The translations under genes and the position numbers were made by a program. 64,000 bases of DNA from DASPKT01 sp035626475 (GTDB taxonomy: Bacteria; Pseudomonadota; Alphaproteobacteria; Azospirillales; Azospirillaceae). This document shows, in pieces, positions 49,801-57,068 of this stretch. The stretch lies in the NCBI GenBank assembly GCA_035626475.1, contig DASPNP010000035.1, positions 1 through 64,000 of the forward strand, given 5' to 3'. Each line of letters begins with the position of its first letter. Position 1 is the first letter of the stretch. Under the pieces are notes generated by a model, which ran no database searches, had not been told where the DNA came from, and saw only the letters and a program-made list of their open reading frames with translations.

Positions 49801-49962
49801 CGGCGGCTTGGGCGCGGCCGGCGGCAGGGTCGGCTTCAGCCGCGGCTGGGACGCCGCCTCCGCCACCCGCAGGATCGGGGCGGCGGGTTCCGACGGGGCT
49901 CCCGCCCCTTCGCCGACACTGGCGAGGGCGAGGGACAGTGCCGCCGTCGGGAGGAGCGCCAT
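46819..49962 (-). CDS. outer-membrane usher-like protein of the DUF4402 pilus
   Basis: Encodes 1047 residues. A cleavable-looking hydrophobic N-terminus, then a Pro-rich ~110-residue spacer and a periplasmic N-domain (~165-300, LVVDVYLRKSGLIQGTIVFLRG). The bulk (~310-870) alternates beta strands typical of a large barrel, with plug-like YLDGDLIAVQRVGPTGRYVF; a C-terminal carboxypeptidase-regulatory-like region (~880-1030, GRVFHDIDRDGRFGPGDK and TAFDGVFNLGRMEPGDYTLRL) follows. It lies 12 nt below the chaperone gene. The layout resembles alternative chaperone-usher (CooC/TcfC-like) ushers rather than classical FimD. It secretes and polymerises subunits at the outer membrane. Confidence 0.8.
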   Translation of the reverse strand: MALLPTAALSLALASVGEGAGAPSEPAAPILRVAEAASQPRLKPTLPPAAPKPPPPGSQILSKTPPWSAPNGTQAAVVPVPPPGKQRNAPPDPAAPRDPQRGLPVETLPARHRGIPGQTRTSVPLTPPPVVPAVPAQPAASPVLERRYEADLEELVVDVYLRKSGLIQGTIVFLRGDEVLVPLREIAEALEIAIDADEERGVADGWVVEESRRFGLDVHAREAVVDGQKRPIAPGDAMLLDGAIFVSGGLLGRLWPVQVSLNQRESHLYLDPREPLPIEERLQREDRRAKLSGARRSDRKELPPRHPSAHGFLSVPSLDVAVDSGYERGPGPFLNHSILAAGDFAWMSARLTITGDEGVPVRSGRFSLERADDAGGVLGIGPLREFVLGDVVTPSIGLVANSRLNRGVYFSTTPLDFNPEFDRVTLDGDGPAGYEAELYLDGDLIAVQRVGPTGRYVFDDVPLTSGNNRFRVVLYGPQGQKIEETRNVLISTGLLAKGASATRFSLTQSGRSVFDSVRRAPNAPDRADQAAVTLEHDRGVGEMLTLSGFAAHVPVRDRIRLQRRLDAPIVDRGPADEVGQFIPDPDEEDVEQVSEQMDSFAGLGFRSAALGSFLRGDAVMTAGGGTAFKGAVNTAIGPVNLSLGHGEYHDFESAVLGQGDSAQRRGTDFRLVGSIPPGLLPRTTVDLQGLRAERTNGSVTQELAASFRNRFDGLAVHTYVAGRSTDNPGAPARYEAIASLDLGYRLGVSELSVAYIHDIWDGKAQRLVATLSDDRFTDTSFVAQGAWDFESGVGTVGASATRSFRRFAGGLQARLDTDGGVYVGLGFTFSLGATPQRTVVSRNPLASGGSVAGRVFHDIDRDGRFGPGDKPMDGARLTVNGSARDGDTADGEVLVSGLTSGVPVAMHLDPAAVDNPFLQPAASAVTVVPRPGVVIPLDMPMVELGEIEGLVLVGLSDGEMPLRGVTVEVVAATGEVRTARTAFDGVFNLGRMEPGDYTLRLAPDQKYRGRAIAAKPVAFTLSAEDLSRFDLHLDVRYADDGTKPADR

Positions 49963-49974
49963 TCAGGACTGCCG

Positions 49975-50796
49975 TCAGCTTCCGACAGGGATTTCCGCCA
50001 GGACCGTCCCGCCCTGGTCGGACGGCAGGCGGTAGCGGATGCGGGTGCCGGCCGGCAGCGGGTCCTTGGCGGCGAGGTCGAGGGGAACGCGCACGCTGCG
50101 GCGCGGCTGCTCCAGATAGACGGCGACGCCGCGCAGGAGCCCGATCACCTTGTCGTTGCCGCTCACGATCTCGCAGTCGCCGTAGAGGCTCTGGGTGCCG
50201 GTGCGGGCGATGGCGAAGCGGATCTCCTTCTGCTCGCCGGCGGCCACCACCGTCGGCGCCTCGATGGCCGCCGTCGCGCTGCCGCCCGCCGGGCGGTAGA
50301 CCACGGGGATCGACACCGCCAGGGCGAACTTCAGGTCGAACTGGATGCCCTCGGCCGGCTTGGCCTCGCCATCCTTCGGTGCCGCCTCCGGCGGGATGGT
50401 CACGAAGCGCACATGCGTCCGCATCTCGCCCTGCGGCGCCTCGCCGCCGCGCAGCAGGAAGCGCACGCTCTGGCTCTCGCCCGGGCCCAGCGTCACCTGG
50501 CGGGGGGAGTAGCGCAGCAGGCGCTGCAGCTGCACGCTGTCGGGACGGGGCTGCTCCGGCGTCAGGTAGGAGCCGTCCTCCTGCGCCGTGTACTCGATGA
50601 ACTCCACCCGGTAGGTACGCGGCTCGGCGGCGGTGTTGTTCAGCGTGACCGAGGCGGACTGGGTCTTCTCGTCGAACTGGACACGGGTGGGCGCCACCAG
50701 CAGGTCGGCGGCGGCGGGGCCGCCCGCCAGCAGCGTGGCGGCCAGCAGCAGGGCGGAAAAGGCGGTGCGGAGAAGCGGCGAGGAGGCGTGGCGCAT
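49975..50796 (-). CDS. periplasmic pilus chaperone, PapD-like
   Basis: Encodes 273 residues with a signal peptide (ALLLAATLLAGGPAAA). The first Ig-like domain has LLVAPTRVQFDEKTQSASVTLNNTAAEPRTYRVEF and LGPGESQSVRFLLR; the second contains IPVVYRP, the usual G1-strand region of chaperones, then a C-terminal domain with VVAAGEQKEIRFAIARTG. It binds subunits in the periplasm and delivers them to the usher encoded just downstream. AGGTGA lies upstream of the start at 50796. It is preceded by the pilin gene, from which a strong hairpin separates it. Confidence 0.88.
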   Translation of the reverse strand: MRHASSPLLRTAFSALLLAATLLAGGPAAADLLVAPTRVQFDEKTQSASVTLNNTAAEPRTYRVEFIEYTAQEDGSYLTPEQPRPDSVQLQRLLRYSPRQVTLGPGESQSVRFLLRGGEAPQGEMRTHVRFVTIPPEAAPKDGEAKPAEGIQFDLKFALAVSIPVVYRPAGGSATAAIEAPTVVAAGEQKEIRFAIARTGTQSLYGDCEIVSGNDKVIGLLRGVAVYLEQPRRSVRVPLDLAAKDPLPAGTRIRYRLPSDQGGTVLAEIPVGS

Positions 50797-50821
50797 GGAT
50801 CACCTGGTCTCTGAATCGAAC

Positions 50822-50842
50822 GGGGGCGCACGAAGCGCCCCC
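50822..50842 (-). terminator. strong hairpin between pilin and chaperone genes
   Basis: A perfect 8-bp stem (GGGGGCGC, 50822-50829, with GCGCCCCC, 50835-50842) and 5-nt loop ACGAA lies in the 81-bp gap between the pilin stop and chaperone start, in transcription order pilin then chaperone. It lacks a U-tract, so it more likely reduces read-through or protects the pilin mRNA than fully stops transcription. Confidence 0.55.
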
Positions 50843-50877
50843 GCTACCACTTCAGTATAGCAGATAACCCGACCGTC

Positions 50878-51387
50878 TTAGTAGTTCACGGTCATGGTGA
50901 AGGTGCCGCTGTAGGAGCCCGCGGCCTGGTTGGCGCCGACGGACACGGTGCCGCCGAGGTTGAAGGTGTCGGTGCCGCCCGCCGTCAGGGTGCGGGCGGT
51001 GGAGCCGCCGGTCAGGTGGGTGGCGGCCGCGAAGGCCACGGACATGTTGTCGCCGCCGCTGCTGATGTTGGCGCTGGCCGGCAGGGTGATGTTGTAGGCG
51101 GTCGAGGGGGCGCCGGTGACGTTGAAGCTGGCCGCGCTCACGGTGCCGCCCGAAGCGGTCGCGCCGCCCGTGGTGCTGCGGGCGCCGGCGGCGTCGATGA
51201 CCACGGTGCCGGCCGAGGCGCTGGCGATGATGCCGCCGAACGACAGGTTGGTGCCGGTGGTCACCGCGATCGGCGCCACGACGGTCGCGCTCGCCGTGAA
51301 GTTGCTGGTGGCGGCGTTGGCGCTGCCGGCGACGGCGGCCAGAACCAGCGTGGCGGCGGCGGACTTCAGGATCGTGCTCAGCTTCAT
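50878..51387 (-). CDS. DUF4402 major pilin
   Basis: Encodes 169 residues from ATG 51387. Signal peptide: KLSTILKSAAATLVLAAVAG-SANA. The mature DUF4402 domain has TSNFTASATVVAPIAVTTGT, LSFGGIIASASAGTVVIDAAG, SFNVTGAPSTAYNITLPA and C-terminal GTVSVGANQAAGSYSGTFTMTVNY, a donor-strand-like end. The longer frame to 51468 adds 27 residues without signal character, so the internal ATG is preferred. First gene of the pilus operon, followed by a hairpin that would give more pilin than assembly proteins; therefore probably the shaft subunit. Confidence 0.85.
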   Translation of the reverse strand: MKLSTILKSAAATLVLAAVAGSANAATSNFTASATVVAPIAVTTGTNLSFGGIIASASAGTVVIDAAGARSTTGGATASGGTVSAASFNVTGAPSTAYNITLPASANISSGGDNMSVAFAAATHLTGGSTARTLTAGGTDTFNLGGTVSVGANQAAGSYSGTFTMTVNY

Positions 51388-51626
51388 GGTCTCGAGACCC
51401 CCCTCTTTTTGAGTTGCGGAGCGCGGATCAGCGCACCCGCCCGGTTTCCACAAACGGGGCACAGCCACTCAGCCGGCAGGCCTTCCGCTTACGGGGGAGA
51501 AGCTACAGCGGGTGGGGGGAACGGCGCGCCTGACTCAGATGAGGAAAAACTGCATCAAATGCCGGATTCATTCTCGCCGAATGCTGACGAGGTACCCCGC
51601 CGCGGGGAGCCGGGCGGAACGGGGCC

Positions 51627-52151
51627 TCAGATTCCGGGATCGTGGGCCCAGGCGGCGCGGGCGCGGACCAGCAGGGCCCAGGCCTTGGCATCGAGCGTCA
51701 CCGTGTGCAGGGCGAGCAGGATCACGGCCTCCTCGTCGGGGTCCAGGCTGCGCGGCTCCTGGTGGAACGGTTCGCAGGCGACGAACTCGTCGAAGGGAAC
51801 GCCGTCCAGCGGGTTCCATTCGCGGCCGCTGGCGGTGACGATCCGCTGGCCGGCCAGCAGCCGCGCCGCCTCCGTCAGCAGCCCCTCGACGAAGCCCATC
51901 AGCCGGAAGTCGTCGGGGTCGCCCGCCAGGAGGCGCGCGCGCCACTGGTGCAGCCCGTTCCGGCAAGCCAGGTCCAGCAGGCTGTGGTCGCCCACGGCCG
52001 GGTCCACCACCCGGATGTCCCGACCGATGAAGCCGGCGAGCCGCTGGACCAGGACGCCGGCGATGGGCCAGTCGATCAGCATGGCGTCGCAGTTCCGTTC
52101 CAGCCCTTCGCTGGAGAACCGTTTCGCTATTTCCTTCAGGAGCTTAGGCAC
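51627..52151 (-). CDS. hypothetical protein
   Basis: Encodes 174 residues, soluble, with no signal or membrane segment. Recognisable pieces are a helical N-terminus (LLKEIAKRFSSEGLERN), a block with LDLACRNGLHQWRARLLAG and a C-terminal helix (AVILLALHTVTLDAKAWALLVRARAAW). No family is recognised. It is transcribed toward the pilus operon, 239 bp upstream of the pilin start, in a position sometimes held by a regulator, but no DNA-binding motif is visible. Confidence 0.55.
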   Translation of the reverse strand: MPKLLKEIAKRFSSEGLERNCDAMLIDWPIAGVLVQRLAGFIGRDIRVVDPAVGDHSLLDLACRNGLHQWRARLLAGDPDDFRLMGFVEGLLTEAARLLAGQRIVTASGREWNPLDGVPFDEFVACEPFHQEPRSLDPDEEAVILLALHTVTLDAKAWALLVRARAAWAHDPGI

Positions 52152-52456
52152 CGGCGGCGTTCCATTGAGGGCCCGTCGGGCGATCCCCCGGGCAGATGAC
52201 CAGGACAGGCTGGCGCGGCGGCCGGATGATGCATCCGTGAGGCGCGGAAGTTAAGTTATTTCTGCCTGCAGGTTCGCCAAGTCGGCGGTCGCTCCTCTGC
52301 ACTTCGGCCACCGAGTGCTATGGCCAGCTCGGCCTAATTTCAGGCAGACAGGTCTACTCTTTCGGAGTATTTTACATAAGTTAAGGAAAGTTAACCGCCA
52401 CGGCTCGCAGAAGCCGGGCGGAAGCCCCGGCACGGGGCGCGGAGGGGATGGGGCGC
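52152..52456. other. divergent intergenic region before the FlhDC-like pair
   Basis: No gene is visible in these 305 bp. Local AT content is raised at 52375-52395 (TATTTTACATAAGTTAAGG), a plausible promoter zone for the plus-strand FlhDC-like genes. A distant inverted repeat, TCTGCCTG (52261-52268) and CAGGCAGA (52341-52348), may be a regulator site. No further element is visible. Confidence 0.4.
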
Positions 52457-52771
52457 ATGGCCGAGTTCGAGGCCGATATCCGTGAGTTGAACCTGAGCTA
52501 CCTGGTTCTGCTGCAGCAGGCCGCGCGCAAGGCGCCGGCGCTGGCGTCGGCGCTGTTCAACATCCCGCTGGAGGATGCGCGGCACGTCGCGTCCCTGACG
52601 ACGCCGGACCTGGTCGCCGCCGCGAACGTGCCCATGTCCCTGGTCCGGCCCACCCAGCTCCTCTCCCAGGTCCTGAAGCCGCGCCGCGCGAGCGGGCAGT
52701 ACGCCGCCGCGCTGCTGCGCACCGTCAGCGCCGCGGACGAGGGCGGCGGGGCCAAGCGGGAGGAACGATGA
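52457..52771 (+). CDS. flhD: FlhD-like transcriptional regulator
   Basis: Encodes 104 residues. The pattern ADIRELNLSYLVLLQQAARKA, then a block with LFNIPLEDARHVASLTTPDLVAAA and VPMSLVRPTQLL, follows E. coli FlhD (INLSYLLLAQRLI ... ADTLAGLTLPQMVKLAE) over its length. FlhD has no DNA-recognition by itself and forms a heterohexamer with FlhC. The start at 52457 is preferred over 52448 because GGAGGGG then lies 9 nt upstream. Its stop overlaps the next ATG as ATGA. FlhDC is classically beta/gammaproteobacterial, so the occurrence here is unusual; it could regulate the neighbouring pilus or adhesin rather than flagella. Confidence 0.75.
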   Translation: MAEFEADIRELNLSYLVLLQQAARKAPALASALFNIPLEDARHVASLTTPDLVAAANVPMSLVRPTQLLSQVLKPRRASGQYAAALLRTVSAADEGGGAKREER

Positions 52772-53340
52772 CACCGCGGCTGCAGAACATCGCCAGCCAT
52801 CGCATCGTCCTGCGCCTGATCGAGCACAAGCTGCGCACGCCGCTGATCGTCTACCACACCGACCTGTCGCCAGCGTATCTGCGGGAACTCTACAAGGAGA
52901 TGCACGGGGAGTCGCCGAAGGCGGGGCGCGTGCCGGAGGCGCAGAACATCCTCAGCAGCCGCATGCGGGTGATCGAGGCGTCGCTGCTGATGAACCTGTA
53001 TCTGCGCTACGCCGACCGGGAGGGCGCCCGCCGGGCCATCCAGATCGAGCCGCTGGTCGACGCCTACGACGCCTATCTGCAGATCCGCGCCGGCATGGCC
53101 GACAAGAACCTGCTCGACATCAACGAGGCCTGGGTACTGGCCCGCCAGTACCGCTCCGAGGAGTTGAGCGCGAGCCGCTGCGCGCCCTGCGCCGCCGTGT
53201 TCTTCACGGTCCCGGACCAGAAGGTCGAGACGAACTGCCCTGCCTGCGGCGTCCAGGCCGGGGCGGGCGGCGCCGCCGACGAGCCGGAGGGCGAGACCTC
53301 CTGGACCGACGTCCACGGCCAGGTCGTCCTCGCTTTTTGA
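52768..53340 (+). CDS. flhC: FlhC-like zinc-containing transcriptional activator
   Basis: Encodes 190 residues. N-terminal half: ASHRIVLRLIEHKLRTPLIVYHTDLSPAYLRELYKEMHGESPK-type arrangement, matching the FlhC recognition region (RLQVLES..LSRDRLLRLYKEIRGVSPPKG). The C-terminal zinc site is intact: Cys138, Cys141, Cys157 and Cys160 (C-x2-C...C-x2-C). With FlhD it would bind class II-type promoters. It overlaps flhD by ATGA. A 17-residue acidic tail follows the zinc site. Downstream are a tRNA promoter and tRNA-Asp. Confidence 0.8.
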   Translation: MTPRLQNIASHRIVLRLIEHKLRTPLIVYHTDLSPAYLRELYKEMHGESPKAGRVPEAQNILSSRMRVIEASLLMNLYLRYADREGARRAIQIEPLVDAYDAYLQIRAGMADKNLLDINEAWVLARQYRSEELSASRCAPCAAVFFTVPDQKVETNCPACGVQAGAGGAADEPEGETSWTDVHGQVVLAF

Positions 53341-53362
53341 CGCCGGGTCCCGCGCTTCCCCT

Positions 53363-53391
53363 TTGACAAGGCCGCCCCGAGGCTGCTAACA
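53363..53391 (+). promoter_or_regulatory. promoter of tRNA-Asp
   Basis: TTGACA (53363-53368), 17-bp spacer, CTAACA (53386-53391), followed by a GC-rich discriminator. It lies 49 nt before the mature tRNA 5' end and begins 22 nt after the flhC-like stop. Confidence 0.65.
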
Positions 53392-53439
53392 GGACGGCCC
53401 TTCCGCCGGGAGCCCAGCGCCCGCGGCCGGAAGCAAGAC

Positions 53440-53516
<77 letters not shown>

Positions 53517-53630
53517 TTTTCCCCAGACCCCGCGATCCCCGGTCGATGCGTGCCGCGCGCCCGCGTGCGCCTTGTGCGCGGCCGGCGGACGCGCCGCGCC
53601 GGCCCCCGCGGACAGGACCCCGCCGCCCCC

Positions 53631-56600
53631 ATGTCGCTTCTCGGTTACTGGCAGTGGGTCGACATGCTCGATCCCCCCGCGCTGCGGCTGCCGGCCGGTC
53701 CCGGGCCGCTGCGGCCGATGGCTGCCGATGAGCTGGACGCCTTCGTCGGCTGCCGCGCCAGCCTGGAGCGCGACGGCGGCCGAACAGCCCCCCGGGCTGT
53801 CAGAATCTTCTTCGGATGCCATGCGCGCGGCCATTGGGACGACGCGCTGCACCAGGCCTTCCTCGGCCATTCCCGCGGCAGGCCGGAAAGGGAAGGGCCG
53901 GATCGGAACGCGAGGCGGGAGCAGGACATCTGCTATCTCGGCTGCGTCTCCTTCCTGCCGGACGGCTCCCCCGTGCTGGAGACGCTGCGCGCCGCCGCCC
54001 ATCTCTGGGCCGCACAGGCGTTGCGGGGCGGCCGGCGCGAGGCGCCCGACATGGAGGCGTGGCAGGCCTACCGCCGATCGCTGCTGGGGCTGACGGACCG
54101 GCTGGCGAAGGAGGGCGCCGGCCCCGCCGCCATCGTCGAGGCGCTGCGGCTCCGGGCGACGGATGTCTCCCTGGTGCCGCTGGCGACCGAGGAGGGGGTG
54201 TTCCGGGCGGAAGAGCATGTCCACGACCCGGACGAGACGGCGCCCGCCGACGAGGAGGACGGCGACGCCAGCCGGCCGACCGGCTGCCTGTTCGTGAAGG
54301 ATCTGGCGCTCGCCGCCGGGGAGGCCGCCGCCGGCCCGCTCGCCGCCTATCTCGGCACCCTGCCCGCCGGCCCGCGCATCGACACGCGGGTGGACCGGCG
54401 GCCGGTCTACGGCCTGCTCGACCCGCGCATCCCGGCGGCGAGCTGGCCGCATCCGGGCGACCATCCGGCCCGGCTGTCACAGCGCCTGGCGCTCGGCGCC
54501 GCGCTGGGCGCCGGCGGCCCGCATCCGCTGCTCAGCGTCAACGGCCCGCCGGGCACCGGCAAGTCGACCCTGATCCGCGACCTGGCGGCCGAGACCATCC
54601 ATCGGCGCGCGGCGCGGCTGGCCGCCTTTGACCGGCCGGAGAGCGCCTTCTTCCGCTGGGGGCAGGCCTGGCGGCCGGATGCCGGGATCGTCGGGTTCGA
54701 GATCATGGTCGCCTCCTCGAACAACGAGGCGGTGTTCAATATCTCCAAGACCCTGCCGCTGGCGGCGTCGGTGTCCGGGAGCCTTGCCTACTTCTCCGCG
54801 GCGGCGGCGCGCTACGCAGCCATCCTCGGCGACCCGTCGGAGGCCAGCGACGTCGCCGCCTGGGGCACCGTCGCGGCGCCGCTGGGCGCCATGAAGCAGC
54901 GCCGCGCCTTCGACGCTTCGGTCTGGGTGCGGATGGCGGGCCGGCCGGCGGAGGGCGGCGCCGGGGTCCGCGACGCCAAGCGCATGGACCTATCCCGCCC
55001 CTATCTCAGCACCATCCTGTACGGCCGGTCGGCGCCGGAGGTGGCGGCCGCGGCCGAGGCGGCCGAGGCGCGCGACGGACGCCCGCCCGCCTGGCTGCAG
55101 CTGCCGGACTGGGCCGCCGCCCGTCGCCGCTTCCGCCACGCCGTGGAGGCGTTCGAGGCGGCCACATCCCGCGCGGCGGCCCTGCATGCGGACACGGCCA
55201 AGCGCCTCGCCGTCACCGCCACGGCGGCGGACCTGGAGACGGCCATCGCCCTGTCGGAGCGTCACTTGCGCGAGCTGGAACGCATCGAGCGGCACCATGC
55301 CTGGCTGGACCATCTGGAGACCGTGCTGGCGTGCCGGCGGCGGCAGCTGGAGTGGAAGGCCGCCCGCGACGCCTTCCTGACGCTGAAGTCGCAGGGGGCC
55401 CGGACATCCGACGTGATGGCCGCGGACACGCGGGTGCGGGAGGCGCGGCAGGCGCTCGACCAGGCGGAGCGGGACGTCGCGGACATCGATGCCGGGGACC
55501 GGCGGCTGGACGACCCGATCGACGGCATCGACCCCGGCGCGCCCGCCGCCGAGGCGGATTTGGAGCGGCTGCGGCAAATGGTGGCCGCGCATGAGGCCGG
55601 GGTCGCGCGGCGCGCGGCGGAGTCGGCACCGCCCGGCACCGCCATCGCCCGGACGCCGGCCGAGCTGGCCCGGCTGCGCGACGCGCTCGCCCTCGCCCGG
55701 GGCGTTCCGGAGAACACGGCCCTGGCCCGGCGGACGCCGGGCGGCATCGGGGTCGAGGCATGGCTGTCGGGGCCGCCCGACGAGCTCGCCACGCCCTGGT
55801 CGGGACCTGGGCCGGGCGGCGCCCCCGACCCGGTGCAGGCGGCGCGGCAGGAGTTGTTCGCCGCGTCGCTGGCGCTGCACGAAGCCTTCATCCGCGCCGC
55901 CGCCCTGCCGGTGCGCGAGAATCTCAGCACCCTGTTCGGCTTCCTGCGTAGCGGCCAATGGCCGCCCGGCATCGGCGGCACGGAGATCGAGGCGCTGTGG
56001 CGGACCTTCTTCCTGGTCTTCCCGGTGGCGACGACCACGCTGGCCTCGGTGCAGTCGCTGTTCCAGGGGCTGGGGCCCGGCACGCTGGGGCTGGTCATCG
56101 TCGACGAGGCCGGCCAGGCGACGCCGCATTCGGTGGTGGGCGCCCTCCGGCGCGCCCGGCAGGCCGTGCTGGTGGGCGACCCGCTGCAGCTGGAGCCGGT
56201 CGTGACCCTGCCGCCCGCCATCGGCGACTGGCTGGACAGGGCTTTCGACATCGAGCCGGGGATGAGCGTGGGCCACGCCTCGGCCCAGTCGGTCGCCGAC
56301 GCCGTCTCGCCCTACGGCACGGAGATCGCCGGGGCGGACGGGGAGGCCGTGCGGGTGGGGCTGCCGCTGCGGGTCCAGTACCGCTGCCATCCCCACATCG
56401 CCGAGATCGCCAACCGCATCACCTATGGCGGCCTGATCATCTCCGGCGTCCCCGCCGACCGTCCTCCGCCCTTCACGATCGCCGACAGCCGCTGGATCGA
56501 CGTGCCCTGGGAGGGGGACGACACGCAGGGGCATTTCGACGGGGCGCTGGGGCGCACCGCCTCGCTGCTGCTGCGCTACCTGTTCGAGGCCAGCCCCGAC

Positions 56601-57068
56601 GGCGCGCCCGACGTCGCGGTCATCAGCCCGTTCCGCGACGTGCGCGACGGGCTGCGCCGGGATCTCTGGCCGCAGGACTGGGCCCAGGGCGTGGGCGGCG
56701 ACGCGAAGGCGCGGCGGTTCTGGATCAATGCCCGGGTCAACACCATCCACAGCTTCCAGGGCAAGGAGCACGACATCGTGCTGATCGCGCTGGGCGGCGG
56801 GTCGGCGGGGGCGATCCGCTGGGCGGCGCAAAAGCCCAATCTGCTGAACGTCGCGGTCACCCGCGCCCGGCACCGGGTCTTCGTGATCGGCGATACCACG
56901 GCCTGGTGCGGCGGCGCCCCGCATCTGCGCCATTTCCGATGCTTGCGCGACGCGCTGGGTACGGTCGGTGTCGACCGGTTCGAGGAGGGGATGCGGCGAC
57001 GCTCCGCCCGGGCCCGCCCGGGCGTCACTTCCGCCTCATCAGCCGGGACAGCAGGCTCCAATAGGTGA
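53631..57068 (+). CDS. large UPF1/DNA2-like superfamily 1 helicase
   Basis: Encodes 1145 residues. An uncharacterised N-terminal region (~1-290) is followed by the SF1 helicase core: Walker A NGPPGTGKSTLIRD (~305), a long insertion with a coiled-coil-like region (~500-660, AAA_11 with insert), Walker B VIVDEAGQATPHS, motif III LVGDPLQLEPV, motif IV/V IVL-type segments and HSFQGKEHDIVLIAL, and motif VI NVAVTRARHRVFVIGD. Bacterial members of this class act on nucleic acids, and some belong to defence or DNA-repair loci; the substrate is unknown. The start at 53631 (MSLLGYW) has a distant AGGA; the frame is open further upstream. The 3' end overlaps the convergent SDR gene by 44 nt. Confidence 0.85.
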   Translation: MSLLGYWQWVDMLDPPALRLPAGPGPLRPMAADELDAFVGCRASLERDGGRTAPRAVRIFFGCHARGHWDDALHQAFLGHSRGRPEREGPDRNARREQDICYLGCVSFLPDGSPVLETLRAAAHLWAAQALRGGRREAPDMEAWQAYRRSLLGLTDRLAKEGAGPAAIVEALRLRATDVSLVPLATEEGVFRAEEHVHDPDETAPADEEDGDASRPTGCLFVKDLALAAGEAAAGPLAAYLGTLPAGPRIDTRVDRRPVYGLLDPRIPAASWPHPGDHPARLSQRLALGAALGAGGPHPLLSVNGPPGTGKSTLIRDLAAETIHRRAARLAAFDRPESAFFRWGQAWRPDAGIVGFEIMVASSNNEAVFNISKTLPLAASVSGSLAYFSAAAARYAAILGDPSEASDVAAWGTVAAPLGAMKQRRAFDASVWVRMAGRPAEGGAGVRDAKRMDLSRPYLSTILYGRSAPEVAAAAEAAEARDGRPPAWLQLPDWAAARRRFRHAVEAFEAATSRAAALHADTAKRLAVTATAADLETAIALSERHLRELERIERHHAWLDHLETVLACRRRQLEWKAARDAFLTLKSQGARTSDVMAADTRVREARQALDQAERDVADIDAGDRRLDDPIDGIDPGAPAAEADLERLRQMVAAHEAGVARRAAESAPPGTAIARTPAELARLRDALALARGVPENTALARRTPGGIGVEAWLSGPPDELATPWSGPGPGGAPDPVQAARQELFAASLALHEAFIRAAALPVRENLSTLFGFLRSGQWPPGIGGTEIEALWRTFFLVFPVATTTLASVQSLFQGLGPGTLGLVIVDEAGQATPHSVVGALRRARQAVLVGDPLQLEPVVTLPPAIGDWLDRAFDIEPGMSVGHASAQSVADAVSPYGTEIAGADGEAVRVGLPLRVQYRCHPHIAEIANRITYGGLIISGVPADRPPPFTIADSRWIDVPWEGDDTQGHFDGALGRTASLLLRYLFEASPDGAPDVAVISPFRDVRDGLRRDLWPQDWAQGVGGDAKARRFWINARVNTIHSFQGKEHDIVLIALGGGSAGAIRWAAQKPNLLNVAVTRARHRVFVIGDTTAWCGGAPHLRHFRCLRDALGTVGVDRFEEGMRRRSARARPGVTSASSAGTAGSNR

